A stretch of DNA of 64,000 bases from Kitasatospora gansuensis (GTDB lineage: Bacteria; Actinomycetota; Actinomycetes; Streptomycetales; Streptomycetaceae). The DNA is taken from positions 6,324,001 to 6,388,000 of the forward strand of contig NZ_JACHJR010000001.1 of the NCBI RefSeq assembly GCF_014203705.1, given 5' to 3'. The translations under genes were made by a program, and so were the position numbers. Positions within the stretch are counted from its first letter, which is position 1. Each line of letters begins with the position of its first letter. Shown one piece after another: positions 27,716 to 35,566 of this stretch. The notes beneath the pieces were generated by a model. It did not search any database, was not told where the DNA came from, and was given only the letters and a program-made list of their open reading frames with translations.

Positions 27716-28308
27716 GCGAGGCCCCTCTCGGTCAGGAAGGCGTACAGCTCGGCGGCCGACTCGGCCACCTCGCGGCCCTGGGTCTGCAGGCGCAACTCCG
27801 GCTGCTCCGGCGCTTCGTACGGGTCGTCGACCCCGGTGAGACCGGAGATCTCACCGGCGGCCTGCTTGGCGTACAGGCCCTTGACGTCGCGCTCCGAGCA
27901 GAGTTCCACCGGGGTGGCGACGTGGATCTCGAGGAACTCGGTGCCGAGCGCCGCGTGCCGCTCGCGGACCGCGGCCCGGGAGTCGGCGTAGGGCGCGATC
28001 ACCGGGGCGAGCACCTTCACGCCGTTGGCGGCCAGCTTCTCGGCGACGAAGCCGATCCGGGCCACGTTGGTGTGCCGGTCCTCCTTGCTGAACCCCAGCC
28101 CCTTGGACAGGAATTCACGGATCTCGTCACCGTCCAGCACCTCCACCTTGTGGCCCTCGGCGCGCAGCCGGTCGGCCAGCGCGAAGGCCAGCGTGGTCTT
28201 GCCCGCGCTGGGGAGCCCGGTCAGCCACACGGTGGCGCCAAGCTCGCAGGCGGCGGCCTTCGGGGCCGCCTCTGCGGCTCCGTCGGCGGCCAGTGTGTCT
28301 GTGCTCAC
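27712..28308 (-). CDS. cysC: Adenylylsulfate kinase
   Basis: CysC phosphorylates APS to PAPS. The 198-residue protein has Walker A GLPSAGKTT (about 32-40), the family stretch VEVLDGDEIREFLSKGLGFS, RHTNVARIG and a C-terminal lid. The first ~22 residues (AADGAAEAAPKAA) are a variable extension. The GTG start has AGGAGAG eight bases upstream. Having both a CysC kinase and a CysH with iron-sulfur cysteines (see cysH) suggests that PAPS is for sulfation while APS is the reductase substrate. Confidence 0.94.
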   Translation of the reverse strand: MSTDTLAADGAAEAAPKAAACELGATVWLTGLPSAGKTTLAFALADRLRAEGHKVEVLDGDEIREFLSKGLGFSKEDRHTNVARIGFVAEKLAANGVKVLAPVIAPYADSRAAVRERHAALGTEFLEIHVATPVELCSERDVKGLYAKQAAGEISGLTGVDDPYEAPEQPELRLQTQGREVAESAAELYAFLTERGLA

Positions 28309-28348
28309 GGGGTTCTCTCCTGAAGGTTCTTGACGATGGATCAGAGGT

Positions 28349-29047
28349 CTAGAGGTGGATGCCGCACTCGGTCTTGCCCGAGCCGGCCCAGCGGCCGGCC
28401 CGGCCCTGCTCGCCCTCGCCCGGCTTGGCGGTGCAGGACAGTGGCGAGCAGCCGATCGAGGTGTAGCCCTCCCACAGCAGCGGGTTGAGCAGCACTCCGT
28501 TGGCGGCCACGTACGCGTCCACGTCCGCCTGCGTCCAGCGGGCGATCGGGGCCAGCTTGACCTTGCGGCGCTTGGCGTCCCAGGCCACCACGGGGGTGTT
28601 GGCCCGGGACGGCGACTCGTCCCGGCGCAGCCCGGTGGCCCAGGCGTCGTAGGCGCCGAGCCCCCGGTTGAGCGGCTCGACCTTGCGCAGCGAGCAGCAC
28701 AGGTCGGGGTCGCGGTCGTGCAGGTTCGGGCCGTGCTCGGCGTCCTGCTCGGCCACGGTCTTCAGCGGCTTGAGGGTGATGACGTTCACCGGCATCACCG
28801 CGGCCACCGCGTCCCGGGTGCCGATGGTCTCGGCGAAGTGGTAGCCGGTGTCCAGGAACACCACGTCCACGCCCGGGAAGACCGAGGAGGCCAGGTGGGC
28901 CACCACCGCGTCCTCCATCGAGGAGGTGACGCAGAACCGCTTGCCGAAGTGCTCGGCGGCCCAGCGCAGGATCTCCTGCGCGGGGGCCTCCTCCAGCTCG
29001 ACGGCGGCGGCGTTCGCCAGCGCCTCGTAGTCAGTCGCGAGACTCAT
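28349..29047 (-). CDS. cysH: Adenylylsulfate (APS) reductase, CysH family, with unusual Cys spacing
   Basis: CysH reduces APS or PAPS to sulfite using thioredoxin. The 232-residue protein has SSMEDAVV (PP-loop-like P-site), DTGYHFAET and the C-terminal catalytic KTECGIHL. Two extra cysteine groups mark the 4Fe-4S APS-reductase branch: CC in LCCSLRKVEPL (near 117) and a downstream pair near 198. In family members I recall, that pair is CxxC (as in GCAPC); here it reads GCSPLSC, a CX4C spacing with two extra residues. The ATG lies inside the overlapping zinc-finger gene, with GGGGGT eight bases upstream. Either the cluster tolerates this or the reading deserves checking. Confidence 0.92.
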   Translation of the reverse strand: MSLATDYEALANAAAVELEEAPAQEILRWAAEHFGKRFCVTSSMEDAVVAHLASSVFPGVDVVFLDTGYHFAETIGTRDAVAAVMPVNVITLKPLKTVAEQDAEHGPNLHDRDPDLCCSLRKVEPLNRGLGAYDAWATGLRRDESPSRANTPVVAWDAKRRKVKLAPIARWTQADVDAYVAANGVLLNPLLWEGYTSIGCSPLSCTAKPGEGEQGRAGRWAGSGKTECGIHL

Positions 29048-29207
29048 GTGCCGTACCCCCGTTGGTGGTTGACAGCAGGCCGAGGAACTTCAGCTGGAAC
29101 GCCCGGCGGCAGCCGTGGCACTCCCAGGACCCGTGGCCGGCCTCGGACGGACGCAGGTCCTCGTCCCCGCAGTACGGGCAGTGGAAGGGTGCGGCGCGTT
29201 CGCTCAC
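29031..29207 (-). CDS. Small zinc-finger protein between sulfite reductase and cysH
   Basis: This 58-residue gene is hidden between two larger ones. Its GTG overlaps the sulfite reductase stop as GTGA (29207-29204), and its TGA at 29031-29033 lies 17 bases inside cysH. It begins MSERAAPFHCPYCGDEDL and carries two CxxC pairs, CPYC (10-13) and CHGC (30-33), then RRAFQLKFLGLL, an apparent four-Cys zinc ribbon. I recall similar ORFs at this exact place in other streptomycetes. It could be an assembly factor or a redox/zinc partner of the sulfur enzymes; this is inference. Double overlap argues strongly that it is translated. Confidence 0.8.
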   Translation of the reverse strand: MSERAAPFHCPYCGDEDLRPSEAGHGSWECHGCRRAFQLKFLGLLSTTNGGTAHESRD

Positions 29208-30928
29208 GACAGCTGCTCCTCACTGGCCCGGGCGGTCCACTGGGCGAACCGCTCGCCTTCGTTCTTCTCCGCCTGGTAGCGGGTGAGCACGCGCTCGACG
29301 TACTCGGGCAGGCCGTCCTTGGTGACCTTGAGGCCGCGGACCTTGCGGCCGAAACCGGCCTCCAGGCCCAACGCGCCACCCAGGTGCACCTGGTAGCCCT
29401 CGACCTGCTCGCCGTTCTCGTCCGTCACCAGCTGGCCCTTGAGGCCGATGTCCGCGACCTGGATCCGGGCGCAGGCGTTCGGGCAGCCGTTGATGTTGAT
29501 GGTGAGCGGCTCGGCGAAGTCCGGCAGGCGGGTCTCCAGCTCGTCGATGAGCGTGCGGCCGCGCTCCTTGGTCTCGACGATGGCGAGCTTGCAGTACTCG
29601 ATGCCGGTGCAGGCCATCGTGCCGCGGCGGAACGGCGAGGGGTTGACCCGCAGGTCGAGCGCCTCCAGGCCGGCCACCAGTGAGTCGACCCGGTCCTCGG
29701 GGACGTCCAGCACGATCATCTTCTGCTCGGCGGTGGTGCGCAGCCGGTCCGAGCCGTGCTCGGCGGCCAGGTCGGCGACCTGGCCGAGCAGCTTGCCGTT
29801 GACCCGGCCGACCCGCGGCGCGAAGCCGACGTAGAAGCGGCCGTCCTTCTGGCGGTGCACGCCGACGTGGTCGCGCCAGGTGCCGCTGGGCTCCTTCGGC
29901 GCGGGGCCGTCGATCAGCTGGTACTTGAGGTAGTCGTCCTCGAGCACCTGGCGGAACTTCGCCACGCCCCAGTCGGCGACCAGGAACTTCAGCCGGGCCC
30001 GGTTGCGCAGGCGGCGGTAGCCGAAGTCGCGGAAGATCCCGATCACGCCGCCGTACACGTCGGCGACCTCGTCCAGCGGGACCCAGGCGCCGAGCCGGAC
30101 GCCCAGCTTGGGGTTGGTGGAGAGCCCGCCGCCGACCCAGAGGTCGAAGCCCGGGCCGTGCTCGGGGTGCTCGACGCCGACGAAGGCGATGTCGTTGATC
30201 TCGTGCGCCACGTCCAGCAGCGGCGAACCGGAGATCGCCGACTTGAACTTGCGCGGCAGGTTGGAGAACTCCTTGTTGCCGATGAACCGGCGCATGATCT
30301 CGTCGATGGCGGGCGTGCCGTCGATGATCTCGTCCTCGGCGATCCCGGCGACCGGGGAGCCCAGGATGACGCGCGGGGTGTCACCGCAGGCCTCGGTGGT
30401 GGAGAGGCCGACCGCTTCCAGCTTCTGCCAGATCGCGGGCATGTCCTCGATCCGGATCCAGTGGTACTGGACGTTCTGGCGGTCGGTCAGGTCGGCGGTG
30501 CCCCGGCCGTACTGCTCGGAGACCTCGGCGATCGCCTTCAGCTGGGCCACCGTCAGGCGGCCGCCGTCGATCCGGACCCGGAGCATGAAGAACTCGGCGT
30601 CCAGCTCGTGCGGCTCCAGGATCGCGGTCTTGCCGCCGTCGATCCCCTCCTTGCGCTGGGTGTACAGACCCCACCAGCGCATCCGGCCGCGCAGGTCGGC
30701 CGGGTCGATCGAGGCGAAACCGTTCTGGGCGTAGATCGTCTCAATGCGTGTCCGCACGTTGAGACCGTCGTCGTCCTTCTTGAACTGCTCGTTGGGGTTG
30801 AGCGGGGTGCGGTGCCCCATGCCCCACTGGCCCTCGCCACGGTGGCGGGTCACCTTGCGGGCGGCGGCGGGCCGGCGCGCCGGGGCGGCGTCGACCGGGG
30901 GCTCGACCGGTTCGGGAGTGGGGGCCAT
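29204..30928 (-). CDS. sir: Ferredoxin-dependent assimilatory sulfite reductase
   Basis: This enzyme reduces sulfite to sulfide with six electrons from ferredoxin, using siroheme coupled to a 4Fe-4S cluster. The 574-residue protein has two NirA/SirA half-repeats. The cluster ligands are visible as ACTGIEYCKLA and NGCPNACAR in the C-terminal half; MGHRTPLNPNEQFK is the N-terminal signature. ATG 30928 is chosen because AAGGA precedes it and longer starts add only leader sequence. Nitrite reductase is the homologous alternative, but the neighbours are all sulfur genes. It is the first enzyme gene after the leader peptide. Confidence 0.93.
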   Translation of the reverse strand: MAPTPEPVEPPVDAAPARRPAAARKVTRHRGEGQWGMGHRTPLNPNEQFKKDDDGLNVRTRIETIYAQNGFASIDPADLRGRMRWWGLYTQRKEGIDGGKTAILEPHELDAEFFMLRVRIDGGRLTVAQLKAIAEVSEQYGRGTADLTDRQNVQYHWIRIEDMPAIWQKLEAVGLSTTEACGDTPRVILGSPVAGIAEDEIIDGTPAIDEIMRRFIGNKEFSNLPRKFKSAISGSPLLDVAHEINDIAFVGVEHPEHGPGFDLWVGGGLSTNPKLGVRLGAWVPLDEVADVYGGVIGIFRDFGYRRLRNRARLKFLVADWGVAKFRQVLEDDYLKYQLIDGPAPKEPSGTWRDHVGVHRQKDGRFYVGFAPRVGRVNGKLLGQVADLAAEHGSDRLRTTAEQKMIVLDVPEDRVDSLVAGLEALDLRVNPSPFRRGTMACTGIEYCKLAIVETKERGRTLIDELETRLPDFAEPLTININGCPNACARIQVADIGLKGQLVTDENGEQVEGYQVHLGGALGLEAGFGRKVRGLKVTKDGLPEYVERVLTRYQAEKNEGERFAQWTARASEEQLS

Positions 30929-31111
30929 GGTGAAGTCCTTACGGCAGTGGCTCTGGTGGCGGCTGTGAGCATCCAGGCGTGGCCCTGCCGTGACCTGCGG
31001 TGTTCCGCGAGGACTAGGGAAGCAGTGACCTTGCCGGGGCTCGCACATCCGCTGCGGCGGGGACGGCGAGGTGGTACGCGCCGGGGTGCGGTGGTGGCGG
31101 CGGGGTGGGGC

Positions 31112-31195
31112 TCAGGTCACCGGACAGATGGCGCTGGACACGCGAAGGAGATCGACGTGAAGTCGACCTACTAGGGTGGTTCCGGCGCTCGGCAT
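31112..31195 (-). CDS. Putative leader peptide of the sulfur operon
   Basis: A 27-codon ORF, ATG 31195 to TGA 31112, contains LVGRLHVDLLRVSSAIC followed by PVT. The HVDLLRVSSAIC core matches, from memory, the actinobacterial 'putative leader peptide' family found upstream of sulfur and cysteine genes. Its single Cys codon (TGT) is four from the stop. It lies 183 bases before sir on the same strand. Cys-containing leader ORFs are known in mycobacteria to attenuate sulfur genes in response to cysteine; the same role is inferred here. I could not define the competing RNA stems. Confidence 0.8.
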   Translation of the reverse strand: MPSAGTTLVGRLHVDLLRVSSAICPVT

Positions 31196-31227
31196 GGCAA
31201 GAGATTCGCACGGCGCACAGTCCCCGG

Positions 31228-31250
31228 TCCACTATCGTCCGCATAGTGGA
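31228..31250 (-). promoter_or_regulatory. Inverted repeat at the sulfur operon promoter
   Basis: TCCACTAT (31228-31235) and ATAGTGGA (31243-31250) are perfect eight-base arms seven bases apart, about 33 bases upstream of the leader-peptide ATG. A GATAGT -10-like element for the minus strand overlaps one arm. The placement suits a repressor operator, perhaps of a cysteine- or O-acetylserine-responsive regulator; the protein is not identified. Confidence 0.6.
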
Positions 31251-31363
31251 CGGAATGGTTTCACAGGGTGAGACCCTGGTGCTGCGTGGCACGCCGGAGG
31301 CCCTGTTGAGGGAGCATCAGGCGCCTCGTCGGCGCACCGCTTCCCGACCGATACCGTAGGGGC

Positions 31364-32614
31364 GTGCAGCCAGCAGGGGAAACCACCAGAACGACAGCCG
31401 AGCGGCCCTCGCGACGACGGGGCAAGGGCGGGCGGCGAGCCCGTCGGTCGACGTGGCGTCAGACGCTCTGGAGCCTGCTCAAGGACACCACCAACACCTG
31501 CGTCGAGTACCGGGTCACCGGGCTCGCGGCCGAGGCGGCGTTCTTCACCCTGCTCTCCATCCCTCCGCTGCTGCTCTGCCTGGCGGGCACCCTCGGCTAC
31601 CTCGACGACATCCTCGGGGCCGGCACCATCGAGCGGCTGGAGGAGGACATCATCACCGCCGCCGGGACGGCGCTCTCGCCCAGCTCGGTGAACCAGACCG
31701 TCCGGCCGCTGCTGGACAGCGTCTTCGCCGACGGCGGCCGGCCCGACCTGATCTCGATCGGCTTCCTGCTCTCGCTCTGGTCCGGATCCCGGGCGCTGTA
31801 CATCTTCATCGACACCATCACCGTGATGTACGGCCTGGACGGCAAGCGCGGCCTGGTCAAGACCCGGCTGATGTCGCTCGGCCTCTACCTCGGCGCGCTG
31901 GTGATCGGTTCGCTGGTGCTGCCGCTGCTGCTGACCGGCCCAGGGCTGGTGCTCAACGCGCTGCCGGACTGGGCCGGGCTGATCGACGCGCTGTACTGGC
32001 CGGTCGCGATCACCCTGCTGATCGTCTTCCTCACCACGCTCTACCACGTGGCCGTCCCGGTCTCGACGCCCTGGCGGGAGGACATCCCCGGCGCACTGGT
32101 CGCCCTGGTGGTGTTGGTGGTCTGCTCGGTCCTGCTGCGGCTCTACCTGGTCAGCTCGGTCGAGGGCCACTCCGTCTACGGTTCGCTGGCGGCGCCCGTC
32201 GCGGTGCTGCTGTGGATCGGCGTGGTGGCGCTCGCGGTGCTGATCGGCGCCGCGATGAACGCCGCCATCGACCGCCGCTGGCCGACCGTGCTGACCGCCG
32301 ACGCCCGGGCCGAGAACGAGCGGGCCAGCGAAGAGGCGGCCGCCGCAGTGGTCCGCGAGGTCACCGCCCGGCACGCCATCGAGCGGGCCAGGCGGGCCCG
32401 CGAGCTCGGCCTGGCCGAGGGCGTGGAGGAGGACCTGGACGAGGACGACGACGACCACCCGCCGTCCGAGTACCCCGAGCGCTGGGCCGACTTCCTGCCG
32501 CCCGGCAACCTGCGCGGCCGCCTCGCGGCCGGCGGCCCCCATCACCGCCGCCGCCCGCCGCCGCCCCCGGACACCGACCGGCCGGCCCCGCGCGGGCCGT
32601 GGGACGGGATCTGA
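31364..32614 (+). CDS. YihY/BrkB-family inner membrane protein
   Basis: The 416-residue protein has six predicted helices between about residues 55 and 305 (for example LLSIPPLLLCLAGTLGYLD, ALVIGSLVLPLLLTGPGLVL, VLLWIGVVALAVLIGAAMNA) and the family pattern AAEAAFFTLLSIPPLL. The C-terminal ~100 residues are charged and Pro-rich (DEDDDDHPP). BrkB/YihY proteins are of uncertain function; the once-used name ribonuclease BN is wrong for them. The GTG start lies six bases after a -10-like TACCGT (31352-31357), suggesting a leaderless mRNA. It is divergent from the sulfur operon. Confidence 0.88.
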   Translation: MQPAGETTRTTAERPSRRRGKGGRRARRSTWRQTLWSLLKDTTNTCVEYRVTGLAAEAAFFTLLSIPPLLLCLAGTLGYLDDILGAGTIERLEEDIITAAGTALSPSSVNQTVRPLLDSVFADGGRPDLISIGFLLSLWSGSRALYIFIDTITVMYGLDGKRGLVKTRLMSLGLYLGALVIGSLVLPLLLTGPGLVLNALPDWAGLIDALYWPVAITLLIVFLTTLYHVAVPVSTPWREDIPGALVALVVLVVCSVLLRLYLVSSVEGHSVYGSLAAPVAVLLWIGVVALAVLIGAAMNAAIDRRWPTVLTADARAENERASEEAAAAVVREVTARHAIERARRARELGLAEGVEEDLDEDDDDHPPSEYPERWADFLPPGNLRGRLAAGGPHHRRRPPPPPDTDRPAPRGPWDGI

Positions 32615-32777
32615 CGCGTTCATCCCAGCATCCGAGACGGCGGTCTTACCGTCTGCGGTCGCCGGAGAACCGCAGGTCAAAAATGGGATGCGGGCCATCG
32701 CGCCGATCCGCTAGCGTGATCATCTGTTGGCGCCCGTGGAAGAAGCGGGCCGAGTACGGAAACAGGAGGTGAGCCTC

Positions 32778-32849
32778 GTGGCTGTCACCCAGGTCACGGC
32801 TGCCCAGGGCAGCTCGCGCACACACCTCCCCGTCCCGGCCGTCGGCTGA
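32778..32849 (+). CDS. Possible 23-residue upstream ORF before rsgA
   Basis: Within the 306-base gap 32615-32920 an excellent AGGAGG (32764-32769) sits eight bases before GTG 32778. The ORF reads MAVTQVTAAQGSSRTHLPV and ends PAVG at TGA 32849. A -10-like TAGCGT lies at 32711. A ribosome site this good with such a short ORF suggests a leader peptide whose translation may affect rsgA 71 bases downstream. No family is recognised; the AGGAGG could also be chance. Confidence 0.4.
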   Translation: MAVTQVTAAQGSSRTHLPVPAVG

Positions 32850-32920
32850 CGCCGTAACAGAACTCCACGCAGCAGCCGCCGCCCACCGGGACAGCATTCC
32901 TCCCGAAGGGCCCCACCGCG

Positions 32921-34021
32921 TTGCTTCACGCATCCAGCACCACCGGTAACACCTCCGTCTTCGCCGACTACGGCTGGACTCCCGAGCTCGACGAGCTCTT
33001 CGCCCCCCTCGCCGAGGGCGGGCTCACCCCTGCGCGGATCACCCGGGTCGACCGGGGGATGTGCGACGTGCTGTTCGCCGACCCCGAGTCGGGCGAGCTG
33101 CGCACCGTCCGCGCCGACATCCGGCCGGTCCGCGACCCGGACCCGGCCAACTGGGCCTGCACCGGCGACTGGGCGGGCATCGACCTGACGGCCCGTCCGA
33201 TGCCGACCGTCTCGGCCCTGCTGCCGCGCTCCACCGCGGTGATCCGCAAGACCGCGGGCAGCCGGTCCGAAGGACAGGTGCTGGCGGCCAACGTCGACAC
33301 CGTCCTGATCGCCTCCTCGCTCGCCGCCGAGCCCGACCTCGGCCGGATCGAACGCTTCCTGGCCCTGGCCTGGGAGTCCGGCGCCATGCCGCTGGTCGCG
33401 CTGACCAAGGCCGACCTGGTGGACGACGCCGAGTTCGTCAAGGCCGACGTCGAGCAGATCGCCCCCGGCGTGTCCGTGGTGGTGGTCAGCGCCGAGACCG
33501 GCGAGGGCATCGACGTGCTGCGCGCCTGCATGGGCAGCTCCACGGCGCTGCTCGGCCAGTCCGGCGCGGGCAAGTCGACCCTCACCAACGCGCTGATCGG
33601 CACCGAGGTGATGGCCGTCCAGCAGACCCGCTCGGTGGACGAGAAGGGCCGGCACACCACCACGACCCGCGAGCTGATCCCGCTGCCCGGCGGGGGCGTG
33701 GTGATCGACACCCCCGGGCTGCGTGGCGTCGGCCTGTTCGGCGGCGAGGGTCTCGCGCAGGCCTTCGCGGAGATCGAGGAGCTGGCGCAGGACTGCCGGT
33801 TCCACGACTGCGGCCACCAGAGCGAGCCGGGCTGCGCCGTCCGGGCCGCCGTCGCCGACGGCGTGATCGCCGAGCGGCGCTGGGAGAGCTACGAGAAGCT
33901 CCAGCGCGAGAACGAGTGGATCGCCTCGCGCACCGACGCCCGGCTGGCGGCCGAGCGGCTGAAGAAGTGGAAGACCATCACCAAGACGCACCGCGCCATG
34001 GGCGGGTCGCCGAAGAAGTGA
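32921..34021 (+). CDS. rsgA: Small ribosomal subunit biogenesis GTPase RsgA
   Basis: RsgA checks late 30S ribosome assembly and is a circularly permuted GTPase. The 366-residue protein has an N-terminal OB-like domain (about 20-110), then G4 (TKAD), G1 (GQSGAGKSTLTNAL) and G3 (DTPGLRG) in permuted order, and a C-terminal zinc knuckle CRFHDCGHQSEPGC. Length is normal. The start is TTG with GAAGGG upstream; no better start is in frame. It ends convergent with the beta-glucosidase gene across a shared terminator. Confidence 0.93.
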   Translation: MLHASSTTGNTSVFADYGWTPELDELFAPLAEGGLTPARITRVDRGMCDVLFADPESGELRTVRADIRPVRDPDPANWACTGDWAGIDLTARPMPTVSALLPRSTAVIRKTAGSRSEGQVLAANVDTVLIASSLAAEPDLGRIERFLALAWESGAMPLVALTKADLVDDAEFVKADVEQIAPGVSVVVVSAETGEGIDVLRACMGSSTALLGQSGAGKSTLTNALIGTEVMAVQQTRSVDEKGRHTTTTRELIPLPGGGVVIDTPGLRGVGLFGGEGLAQAFAEIEELAQDCRFHDCGHQSEPGCAVRAAVADGVIAERRWESYEKLQRENEWIASRTDARLAAERLKKWKTITKTHRAMGGSPKK

Positions 34022-34029
34022 GCACGGCG

Positions 34030-34072
34030 GTGGGCCGCCGCACCGGAGCCGGGTTCCGGAGCGGCGGCCCAC
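34030..34072. terminator. Bidirectional terminator between rsgA and the beta-glucosidase gene
   Basis: GTGGGCCGCCGC (34030-34041) pairs perfectly with GCGGCGGCCCAC (34061-34072) around a 19-base middle that itself can pair (CCGG arms). It sits between two convergent stop codons. Confidence 0.8.
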
Positions 34073-34097
34073 GTTCGCGTGCGCCCTGGGCCCGCGC

Positions 34098-35534
34098 TCA
34101 GCGCGGCAGCCGGCCGGTGCGGATCACCTCGGCGTACCAGCGGGCGCTGTCCTTCGGCGTCCGGCGCTGGCTGGCGAAGTCGACGTGCACCATGCCGAAA
34201 CGCTTGCTGTAGCCGTAGGCCCACTCGAAGTTGTCCAGCAGCGACCAGAGGAAGTAGCCGCGCACCGGCACCCCGTCCGCCGCCGCCCGGCGGACCGCGT
34301 CCAGGTGCCCGTGCAGGTAAGCCACCCGCTCCGGGTCGTGCACCGCGCCGGACGGGTCGCTGTAGTCGTCGTACGCGGCGCCGTTCTCGGTGACCAGCAG
34401 CGGCAGGCCGGGCAGGTCGTCGCGCAGCCGGGTGAGCAGCTCGTACAGGCCGTCCGCGTCCACCGGCCAGCCCATCGCCGTCCGGCTGCCCTCGGCGGGC
34501 AGGAAGCGGACGCCGGTGTCGGCGGGCCAGGGGGAGAGCTCGCCGGCGTGGCCGTCCTGGCGGGGTGCGGGATGCTCCGGGTCGTCGGCGGCCACGACAG
34601 TCGGCGTGTAGTAGTTGATGCCGAGCGAGTCGATCGGCCGGGAGATCTCGGCCAGGTCGCCGTCGTGCACGAAGGCCCAGTCGGTCACCTCCGCCGTGTC
34701 GGCCAGTACGTCGGCGGGGTAGCTGCCGCGGAACACCGGGTCGAGGAAGATCCGGTTGGCCAGCCCGTCGATCCGGCGGGCCGCGTCCAGGTCGGCCGGC
34801 TCCGTGCTGAGCGGACGGACGGCGGCCAGGTTGAGGGTGAGCGAGACCTGCGCGGTGGCGGGCAGCTCGGCTCGCAGGGCGCCGACGCCCAACCCGTGGG
34901 CGAGCAACAGGTGGTGATGGGCCGTCAGGGCCTCGGCCGGGCTGGTCCGGCCGGGGGCGTGGACGCCGGAGCCGTAGCCCAGGAAGGCGCTGCACCAGGG
35001 TTCGTTCAGGGTGGTCCAGGTGGGGATCCGGTCGCCCAGCCGACGGGCGGCGATCGTCGCGTACTCGGCGAACCGGTACGCCGTGTCGCGGTTGAGCCAG
35101 CCGCCCGCGTCCTCGAGGGTCTGCGGCAGGTCCCAGTGGTAGAGGGTGGCGACCGGGGTGATGCCCTTGGCCAGCAGCTCGTCCACCAGCCGGTCGTAGA
35201 AGTCCAGCCCGGCCTCGTTGGCCGGTCCGCTCCCGGCGGGCTGGATGCGCGGCCAGGCCAGCGAGAACCGGTAGGCGCCCAGGCCGAGTTCGGCCATCAG
35301 CGCGACGTCCTCGCGGTAGCGGTGGTAGTGGTCCGCGGCGATGTCGCCGGTGTCGCCGTTGCGGACCTTGCCGGGGGTCCGGCTGAAGGTGTCCCAGATG
35401 GACGGGGTGCGGCCGCCCTCGGCGGCGGCACCCTCGATCTGGTACGCGGCGGTGGCCGCACCCCAGACGAAGCCGACGGGGAAGTCGGTGGGGACGTCGG
35501 TGCGGACGGGGGCCGGTAGGGCTTCTACGGACAT
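34098..35534 (-). CDS. GH1 beta-glucosidase
   Basis: This cytoplasmic enzyme hydrolyses beta-linked disaccharides such as cellobiose or laminaribiose brought in by the transporter upstream. The 478-residue protein has the GH1 signatures FPVGFVWGAATAAYQIEG near the N-terminus, acid/base Glu in TLNEPW (near 170) and nucleophile Glu in VTENGAAY (near 370). ATG 35534 follows GGAAGG; ATG 35546 is in frame but has no ribosome site. It is the last gene of an operon ordered like cebEFG-bglC. No signal peptide is present. Confidence 0.93.
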   Translation of the reverse strand: MSVEALPAPVRTDVPTDFPVGFVWGAATAAYQIEGAAAEGGRTPSIWDTFSRTPGKVRNGDTGDIAADHYHRYREDVALMAELGLGAYRFSLAWPRIQPAGSGPANEAGLDFYDRLVDELLAKGITPVATLYHWDLPQTLEDAGGWLNRDTAYRFAEYATIAARRLGDRIPTWTTLNEPWCSAFLGYGSGVHAPGRTSPAEALTAHHHLLLAHGLGVGALRAELPATAQVSLTLNLAAVRPLSTEPADLDAARRIDGLANRIFLDPVFRGSYPADVLADTAEVTDWAFVHDGDLAEISRPIDSLGINYYTPTVVAADDPEHPAPRQDGHAGELSPWPADTGVRFLPAEGSRTAMGWPVDADGLYELLTRLRDDLPGLPLLVTENGAAYDDYSDPSGAVHDPERVAYLHGHLDAVRRAAADGVPVRGYFLWSLLDNFEWAYGYSKRFGMVHVDFASQRRTPKDSARWYAEVIRTGRLPR

Positions 35535-35566
35535 GTCGCCTTCCATGGGTATCGAGAGTAGATGGG

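Noticed and set aside
32720..34072. 450-codon minus-strand ORF opposite rsgA
   Set aside because: Antisense shadow; the plus strand carries permuted G motifs and the zinc knuckle of RsgA.
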